DNA of 34,305 bases from a virus, in IMG/VR virus record IMGVR_UViG_3300027499_000018, positions 1-34,305 of that record. One strand, given 5' to 3'. This document shows positions 5,514-13,000 of the stretch, in pieces. The notes beneath the pieces are model-generated. The model searched no databases and had not been told where the DNA came from. It was given only the letters and a program-made list of their open reading frames with translations. Each line of letters starts with the position of its first letter. Position 1 is the first letter of the stretch. A program made the translations under genes and the position numbers.

Positions 5514-6575
5514 ATGGCTATCTACAAGCGGGGAAAGACGTGGTGGTACAACTTCGGCGTCAAGGGTCAGGTCTATCGCGGGTCTTGTAATACCGGCGAT
5601 GAGAGGCAAGCGCAGGAGTTTCACGACGAACTGAAGGCGCAGGTCTGGAGGGGCAAGTTCCTGAAAGAGTCTGTCCGCAGGACGTGGGATGAAACCCTCA
5701 AGCGGTGGCTCAATGACCATGAACACAAGCGTACACATCACGAAGATGTGAAGAGGGGTGAGTGGTGGACTGCAAAGTTCAAGGCTCGCAAGGTCAAGTT
5801 CCTAGACGAGATCAATGCGGACGTTGTCCGGTTGATTCGAGACGAGGAGATTGGCAGACCTCGGCAAAGGAATGGGAAGCCTATTGCTCCCGCCACGGTC
5901 AATCGAAAGATTGCCCTACTCAGAGCGGTTATCAATGCCGCCGCCCGTGAGTATCAGTGGCTAGATCAAGCGCCCCTGTTCCGATGCTTGCCAGAGCGCA
6001 ATGAGAGGGTGAGGTTCCTGTCTCCGGCGGAAGTCCAGCGACTTCTGTCTGCGATGGAAGAACCCTACCGTTCGATGGCGATGCTGGCGGTAGCAACTGG
6101 GCTACGTCTGGGCAACATCAAGGATCTGACTTGGCAACAGGTGGACTTTGGAAGGCGCCAGATGACGTTTCCCGGGGTTGTCATGAAGAACGGAATGGCA
6201 TTGACCATCCCAATCAACGAGACAGCCTTGCAAGCGTTGCGACCGTGGGTCGGTAAGGATGATGTAAGGGTCTTTGTGAAACCCGATGGAAAGCCTGTAC
6301 GGGAGGTTCCGTCGAAGATGTGGAAGAAGGTCTTGGATAGGGCTGGAATCGACAACTTCAAGTGGCATGACCTCCGGCACACTTGGGCAAGTCTGATGCG
6401 CCAGAGCGGCGAGGGCTTGGACAAGATACAGGAACTGGGTGCGTGGCAGGATGCGAGGATGGTGAGACGCTACGCTCACCTATCAGTCGACCATTTAGCC
6501 AAGGCTTCCAGTGCAATCGACCGGGTTTTCGAGCCGGAGTCAGAGGCTTGTGTACAAATACGACACAGTGCCTAA
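5514..6575 (+). CDS. int: Tyrosine-recombinase integrase
   Basis: 353 residues, the site-specific recombinase for integration and excision. An N-terminal arm-binding-type domain (about 1-55) and a SAM-like core-binding domain (about 55-160) precede the catalytic domain. Catalytic residues are visible: R198 in GLRLGN, K225, H285-x2-R288 in HDLRH, W311 in GAWQD at the position of the second histidine, and nucleophile Y320 in RRYAHLS. ATG 5514 is chosen over GTG 5508 because AAAGGAG (5502-5508) ends five bases before it. The gene has its own promoter and ends 41 bases before the tRNA-derived attP core. Its last codons contain one of the arm-like repeats. Confidence 0.95.
   Translation: MAIYKRGKTWWYNFGVKGQVYRGSCNTGDERQAQEFHDELKAQVWRGKFLKESVRRTWDETLKRWLNDHEHKRTHHEDVKRGEWWTAKFKARKVKFLDEINADVVRLIRDEEIGRPRQRNGKPIAPATVNRKIALLRAVINAAAREYQWLDQAPLFRCLPERNERVRFLSPAEVQRLLSAMEEPYRSMAMLAVATGLRLGNIKDLTWQQVDFGRRQMTFPGVVMKNGMALTIPINETALQALRPWVGKDDVRVFVKPDGKPVREVPSKMWKKVLDRAGIDNFKWHDLRHTWASLMRQSGEGLDKIQELGAWQDARMVRRYAHLSVDHLAKASSAIDRVFEPESEACVQIRHSA
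6548..6561 (+). repeat. Arm-type site candidate P1
   Basis: TTGTGTACAAATAC occurs here inside the 3' end of int and again at 6770-6783, on the opposite side of attP. Its TACAAATAC core also occurs inverted at 6664-6672. Repeats flanking a core suit the N-terminal arm-binding domain of an integrase. Confidence 0.65.
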
Positions 6576-6581
6576 AAGCAA

Positions 6582-6617
6582 AAGGGGCTAGGCATAGCCT
6601 AACCCCTTGATTTTATT
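6582..6617. terminator. Bidirectional rho-independent terminator
   Basis: A 12-bp stem (6582-6593 with 6597-6608, one C-A mismatch, ATA loop) is followed by GATTTTATT on the plus strand. On the minus strand the same hairpin is followed by TTTTGCTTTTA. It can therefore end int transcription and also late transcription arriving from the giant gene. Confidence 0.75.
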
Positions 6618-6662
6618 GGCTCCCCGACCTGGGCTCGAACCAGGGACCTACGGATTAACAGT
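6617..6662 (-). other. attP core: 3' part of a tRNA-Asn(GUU) gene
   Basis: Read on the minus strand this is ACTGTTAATCCGT (anticodon loop with GTT), AGGTC, a complete T-arm (CCTGG TTCGAGC CCAGG), the acceptor strand TCGGGGA, then G and encoded CCA. The 5' half of a tRNA is absent, so this is not a functional gene. It is the about 46-bp identity block that rebuilds the host tRNA-Asn on integration. It lies just downstream of int, the usual arrangement. Confidence 0.9.
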
Positions 6663-6663
6663 G

Positions 6664-6672
6664 GTATTTGTA
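6664..6672 (-). repeat. Inverted copy of the arm-site core
   Basis: GTATTTGTA is the reverse complement of TACAAATAC, the centre of the repeats at 6548-6561 and 6770-6783. It abuts the attP core. Confidence 0.5.
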
Positions 6673-6714
6673 GCATTGAGTAGTGTTAAGTAACTAGCAG
6701 TTAAATCAACAACT

Positions 6715-6730
6715 TACCATCGAGTACCGC
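6715..6730 (-). repeat. 16-bp repeat, copy 2 (inverted, beyond attP)
   Basis: TACCATCGAGTACCGC is the perfect reverse complement of the sequence at 5478-5493. The pair brackets int, the terminator and the attP core. Confidence 0.85.
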
Positions 6731-6757
6731 ATTTGATGTGCAGTTGTTTTGAGTTAA

Positions 6758-6771
6758 AAACAGTACTGTTT
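6758..6771. promoter_or_regulatory. 14-bp perfect palindrome
   Basis: AAACAGTACTGTTT is fully symmetric and overlaps the second arm-like repeat by two bases. It lies about 30 bases upstream of the gene at 6800, so it could be an operator for that gene or part of the attP complex. It does not match the usual LexA box. Confidence 0.55.
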
Positions 6772-6783
6772 GTGTACAAATAC
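6770..6783 (+). repeat. Arm-type site candidate P2
   Basis: A second exact copy of TTGTGTACAAATAC, 222 bp from the first and in the same orientation, with similar bases continuing afterwards (ACA three bases on). Confidence 0.65.
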
Positions 6784-6799
6784 AGCACAAGGAAAAGTC

Positions 6800-7024
6800 A
6801 TGGGAAAGATGAAGCAACAATGCGAAGAGTTGGAACAAGCCTACTTCGAGTTATCCACAAGGTATCAGTCTGAGGTTGGTGAACCTCGTCGGCTTGCTTT
6901 GCAAGCGCGTGAGTACCTGAACAAGTTTGACTGGGAGTCGATCAACGAGCCACCAGAACTCCGAGAAGTTCTGGCGCTCGTCAATCAGATCGCCAATCGG
7001 TTCGATCAGAACTTGTCGTCGTAA
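6800..7024 (+). CDS. Small helical protein next to attP
   Basis: 74 residues, unrecognised, predicted mostly helical (KQQCEELEQAYFELSTRYQS, then a Leu-rich second half ending NRFDQNLSS). ATG 6800 follows AAGGAAAAG with suitable spacing; the longer frame from TTG 6770 would be coded by the arm site and is less likely. It is the only plus-strand gene beyond attP and overlaps the end of the giant minus-strand gene by 19 bases, tail to tail. In the prophage it would sit at the end opposite int, a common place for accessory (moron) genes. Confidence 0.55.
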   Translation: MGKMKQQCEELEQAYFELSTRYQSEVGEPRRLALQAREYLNKFDWESINEPPELREVLALVNQIANRFDQNLSS

Positions 7025-10000
7025 CCTAGTTCGACGGCTCGTTTGACCAACTGAGCGGCATACTTCCGCTCTCTGGCTTTCGACTCGTTGATAGCCTTGA
7101 TCAGCACGTCCTCAGGAATGCTCTTGTCAGCCCGGGCATTCTTGATGGACTCCCGCTCACTCATGGAGAACTTCCTCCACTGCTCGACGACTCCATGCAT
7201 ATCCGCCAGATTGGGGAACCTTGCACGGTATTTCTCTTGGTCGGCATCGCTCATGTCCTTGAGGGCTGAGTAGCGGGTCTCCACATACTCACTGAGTTTC
7301 CGCAACGCACCAATGTCGTAGCCTTCCGGCGTTGTAGAGGTGAGCCTTCCAATCAGCGGCATTGCCTTGGGTGGAACTTCGTACCCAAGAGACTTGCGGT
7401 AACCAACGTCCATTGCCTTGAAAGCGTCGCTCGGCAGACCCGGCACATAAGACCTGAACAAGTGGTCCAGCAATGCTGGGTTGATGTCGAACATCTTGTT
7501 CTCTGCTGGCAAAGTCTGCGTACCACCAGCCATCTCGTGGATCTTCCGAGTGATAAACCGGGAGAAGTACGAGGTGGACTCGAAGTACTGCTCGGATGCT
7601 GGCGGCTTGTTTGGAATGAACCCCGGGGACTCCTTGTAAATCGGAGAACCAAACCGGTTTTCGTTCATCATCCACTGGACCACTGGCTTCCCAAGGGTGG
7701 GGGTGACGTTCTTACCCATCCAGCCAAAGAAGGTGGAGGAGTCATCCCCGCCAAACACAGAGTAAGCACCAAGGAAAGCCTTGATGGCGGACAAGCCAGC
7801 ATCTGCTGTCGACTTGTTCATCAGCACCGTGTTAGCCAACTCCACGCCAGCGGCGTAGAAGAAGTTCCAGCCATAGGGCAACGGGATAGACAGCATGGTT
7901 TCTTCCGCGCCCGGGATCGGCAGAACAATCGAGGTATGACGCTTGTACTCTGGTTGCTTTTTGATCTTCGGAACGCCGTCCTCATCCTCGCCGCCTGCGG
8001 CAAGCGAGTATGCGGTAGCGGCAAAGCCCAAGACCATGAGGCTACCGGCAGTCTTCATAGCCATCTGGCGAGTAGCGGGATTCTTGAACGCACGGTAGAT
8101 GCGCTCAGTACCCTGCACAGCGGGGTTGAAGAACAGGTAAGCGGCAGAGATACCCTGTTGCTTGCCCTTCATGTTGAAGTTGACCGTCAACTCCTTGGCA
8201 TACTGGGCGGCTTGGTCCTTGGAGAACCCGTTTTCACGCAGTACCTTGTAGGCGGCTAGGCGAGGCGCGGCTTCAATCGTCTTGTTGAACGTCTCAAGAC
8301 CACGGAATACTGCACCGATCCCATCGATCGTCATGCCGCCAGCCTTAGACAAGATGCCGGACGCACCTTGTGCCTTGGCTACCTTGGCAATTGCCTTCTC
8401 CATCTGGGCTGACACATCGCCAACGGTGTCCATGTTCAGGAAGTGGGTCAGACCGCCTGCTTCACGCAGTTCGTTGTAGTACTTGACGTACACATCGTTC
8501 TGATTGCCAGCCCCGGTCAGGAACTTCAGCGCACCTTTCCAAGAGTTCTTGGTTTCGGTGAACATCTTGATGGCTCGTTCGTTACCGAAGTCAGCACGAG
8601 AGTTGTAGAAAGCGGTCTGCATATCTCGCATACCGTTGACCACCACCCAGTCAGGTGCATACACGGTCACCAGCGCAGAGGCAAAGTGATTCCAGCGCAT
8701 TGCCGCTTTGATGATCCAAGACATCTCGCCTTGGTTGTAGAGACCGCCAATAGCGTCAGCGAATGAATTCTGGGATTTGTCCATGAATTCAATCTTCACG
8801 TCCTGACCGTTGCGTTTAACAACCAGCGCACCGTTCTTCTGGTCCCACATTGGGTCGCCGACATAAGCCACGTTCCCGTTCTTGTCGAGAACTGCCTTGC
8901 GCTTGAGCGGCTGAACCACGGCAAAGTTGGGATCAGGGTTTTCCTCAATCATCTTGAGGACTGATTCAGCAACTCGGTTCTTCTCTGCTCGAATGATCTT
9001 CGCCTCAAAGTCTGCAATCGTCCGAGCCAGCACGTTGGTTGCGCGGCTTGTACGTCCGGTTGCGGCTTTGATCTCAGACCCACGCAAGTTAAAGCGTCTG
9101 CCAAAGTTGGGGATGTCCTGATCCTCCAGCGCATCCAGACCAGACAGGTTGACGTAGTGCTTCATCTTGGCAAGAGCGTCACGCTGGGCTTGAGAAATCA
9201 AGCCAGCATCAAACATCAACTGGGGCTTGGCTTCCGCCATCGCGTCAATCAGTCGACCGATCTGCTCCAACTCCATGCCATACGGCTTGTTCTGCACGTC
9301 CGTCAGGATCTGGTTGGCTTCCGCATCAGACATACCGGAGTCCTTCTTCGAGTTCCGCTGACGCAGGATCTCGTTACGAACAATGGCGTGACGTGCGTAC
9401 AAGTAGTCGTCAATTTCCTTCAGAGAACCACCAGCCTTGGCAACTGCCTTGGCAAGTTCTGTGATGGGCTTAACGTACTCGTTGTTGAAGTTGTCCAGTT
9501 TTGCGCCAGCACGACCGTGATACAGGATCAGTTTCTGCCAGACATTGGCGTCGTCAGAAAGCCGCTCGTTTGCACGAAGGTTATCCACATAACGCTTGAT
9601 CGGGAGGTACTGGTTCTGCGTGTAGATGACGATGTCGTCAATCTTGCGCTGGATCATCTTCTTGAATGCGCTCTGGTTCTGTTGCGTTGCAACCATGACC
9701 TGAGGCGAGGCAGGAGTCCTGCCCGGATAAGCCTTCATCGATGTGATTTGCACACCCGGGACGGTCTTCAAGACATTCATCACGTCGTCAATCTTCTTGG
9801 CGTATTGCACGTTGTGCTTGCCAGTTCGGATGTCGGCGTTTGGATTGGTGAAGATAGTCCACTCTTGGAGGATCGGGTCGTACACAGCCAGACCGTGGGT
9901 CTTGTCACCTTTCTTGGCGACAACTTCCACCGGACGTGACTGCTGTTTGCGCGAGTAAAGAGCAGGACTCTTGGGCGACGGCTCTTTCTTGACGATGCGG

Positions 10001-13000
10001 ATCATCTTCGGGTCGTATACGACCAGATTTGGATCTTCATCTTTCGAGCGTTGAGTCTCCCAGTGGAAACTACCTTTGACCCCACCCTCAGACATCTCGC
10101 TTGCCACATCTAGTTTGGCGGCATTGACATCCGACTGATTGCCACGGCTGTTGCCAAACATATTGGCTCGTTTGTACTCAACCAAAGCGTCATACGCCCA
10201 AGCGAATGTTGGGTTGTTTGGATCGAGGGCAGTGCGGTTACCAGATGAGCGGATATTTGCGGCAAAGTTCGGGTCTTCTGCGGCAAGTTTCAGCACAGAC
10301 TTGATGTATGGTCTGTCGGCAAAGAATTGCTGGACGGACTTGGGACCATCAGAAATCTTCCCGTCCCACTGGGCAAAGTTGTCGGAGACAACCTTGTCAT
10401 CAATCTCCACCACATACTTCACAGGATCGCCAACTTGGTTGATCTTCCAGTTGGCAATCTCACGAGCCTTGGAAATAGCCTCTGCGTATGCACTGACAGC
10501 GTCCATATCGCCATCGTTCTCGGCAACTTCCATCTCGGCTTCCATGCGGCTCTCGTACTCGCTGGCAACCTTCTTCAGGATTGGGCTTAAATCGTCCAGT
10601 TTTTCCAGACGGGCGGCATAAGCAAGACGCTTTGTCTCTTCCACAATCTCAAGAACAGCGTTTGCCTGAGGTGCCTCCAAAACTCCAGCACTTCCGCCGC
10701 TGTCGATTGCATCCTCGATGTGCTGGTTTATAGACTTTGGATTCCCACGACGAGGCACGAGACCGGCAGAGCCGAGATTCACCCGCATCAGGTAACCCTG
10801 ACCAAGGTTTGTATCACGATAGAAGTAGACGCCGCCAGAGTAGACGGAGTCACCAAAGCCTGAGTCCTGAACGCTATTGTTCAGTACGAACTCGTCGAAG
10901 TTGGCTTGGCTCAAGTGTCCTGCGCGTAGGAAGAGGGCAGTGCCAGTGGTGCTGAAGGTGAATGGGTTGCCGTCTTTTGCATACTGACGTGCATCTGCCA
11001 GCACCGATGCGACCTCGACCTCAGAGACATTGTCGAGATACTCAACAATGCTGTCCCAGCCCATAGACTCGGCAAAGTCCCGAATCATGACCAGCACTTG
11101 TTTGAACAGACCCAGTTCCTGACCCTGTGCGTTGAGGTTAGATAGACCCTCCTCAATAGCCAGCAGTCGGTTTTCTGCGTCCCATTCCTTGCCAGCGTTG
11201 TCAGGACGGTTTTCGTCCAGCCAAGCCTTGGTAGCCTCACGCACACGATTACTTGTGGCATAGGCTCTGTTCAGGAATGCGTTGAGTTTGTCGCCAAGAA
11301 TGCCACGCAAGCCGTAGTGACCGTAGGTCTCATGGAACAGGGTGAACTCAACGTCCGCGCCAGAGAACATATTGTCGGCAAAGAGGTACACCGTGCCGGT
11401 CTCTTGGTCGAAGTAACCTTGAGCAACGCCATCGGGGTTGCGCTCGATGTCTTTAGCCAACCGATCCTTAATGGATTGGGGCAAGTCAATCTCAGCGTTT
11501 ACCACCTCGATGTTGGGGGCGTTGGTCCAGCCCTTAGTCAATTGCTTGACCATTGCGTAGACAGAAGCCACGGACATACCGCCGCCACCCGTGCCAGCAC
11601 CTCGGCTAAACAGGTTGGCTGTGTCACCACCAGAACGCTCGATGTCGCCAATAACTCCGAGCAACTGCTCGTAAGAAATCTCAACACCTTCAGCGTCTGC
11701 GCCGTACTCATCGATGATGTCGATGTATCGCTTGTATTCAGCACCACGCTGGCGCATCCGTTGAGCCAAGTCCATTGCCCGGTCTTGACGCTCTGACCAC
11801 TGCTTATATCGAGCGACCTCGTCATTCGACAACCGGCTCAAAATCTGACCCTCTAGGTCTGGTCGGTTGCTGATAGCGGTAAAGATGGATTCAAACCAGA
11901 CGTTCGAACTGTCAGCGACACCACCGCCCAAGCGCAGGATTGCCCTGTACATGGCGTTGCTGGTATCAACGTCAGGGTTGCGCTGGCGCAGATACTCCAA
12001 CGGACGCTCAAACAGGGCTAGGTTGGGGTAGTCATTGAAGACATAACCGGAGAACACAAAGTCCGGGTCGTTCAGCAAGGCTTTCAGTTGCTCTTGCTTG
12101 ATGGACTTGTCCTTAGTCGCTTGGCGCAACAGGTTTAGACGCTTGCTCTTGCCTTCCTTCCAAGCCTCATAGGCTTGAAGTTCCGAATCCTTGATGGAAT
12201 CCAGAATGTTTTGGCGTAGTTCAACGTCCTTGTTCTTCGACGCCTTCCGTAGTGCGGCATCCAGTGACCGGAACCACTTGTCCTTTGACAGGAATCCAAG
12301 TCCGCCGCCGGACAAAAAGACTTCAGGGTCTTTCGTGTCCGTGAACTCATCTAATCCAAACTCAGCAAACGGCTTACCGGCAAAGTTGGACAGAACGTCC
12401 TTCGACCCCTTGGGTCTGCCAGTCTTAGTGCCAGACTCAACCACTTCCTCTGGGGTGAATTGAGCCTCATCCAGTTCGGTTGCGTTGTCACGGTTCTCGA
12501 TGCGAGTGATGGTCTCGTTGCCGCGCCCCAGAACTTTACGAGCGTTGTCGATGATCCGGTCAACTGCCTTCTGCGCTTGCTCACGAGACTTGCCAGTCTG
12601 CTCAGACTGAGCCTTTTTGACCAAGCCCTCTGCCGCACGGACATCTCGCGCTAGATTGTTCAGCGAAGACTTCACCCAAATACCAATCGATGTGTTCGGC
12701 GCAATCTCTGAGGCTCTGGTCTCAAGTTGTTTGGCAAGGCTACCCAACGCCAAAGCAGATTTTTCCAAGAAACTTGCCGATACATCTGATGAGATCCCCT
12801 CCGTTACTCGAACGATTGAGTCATTGACGTACTTGTTGACCGCTCCGATTTCCTCGGTAAGAACTTCCTTCTTGACCGCGCCACGGCTTGGTCGTTTGTT
12901 CTTAGCCTTCATCTGGGCATCTTGCTTCTCAGCCTCAATCCGGTTCAGTTCCTGACTGATGCGGTTTGTGAGGGCTTCAGAGCCACCAGACTCAGCCTTG

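Noticed and set aside
6617-6662. A functional tRNA-Asn gene
   Set aside because: Only the anticodon loop and 3' half are present; no D-arm or 5' acceptor strand follows on the minus strand.
6758-6771. LexA (SOS) box
   Set aside because: The palindrome is symmetric but lacks the CTGT-N8-ACAG layout of the common proteobacterial LexA site.
7462-8259. 265-residue plus-strand frame antisense to the giant gene
   Set aside because: It is a shadow of the minus-strand gene: no recognisable domains, no ribosome site, while the opposite strand encodes clear protein motifs.
9157-9939. 260-residue plus-strand frame antisense to the giant gene
   Set aside because: Same reason; it arises from codon bias in the opposite strand.
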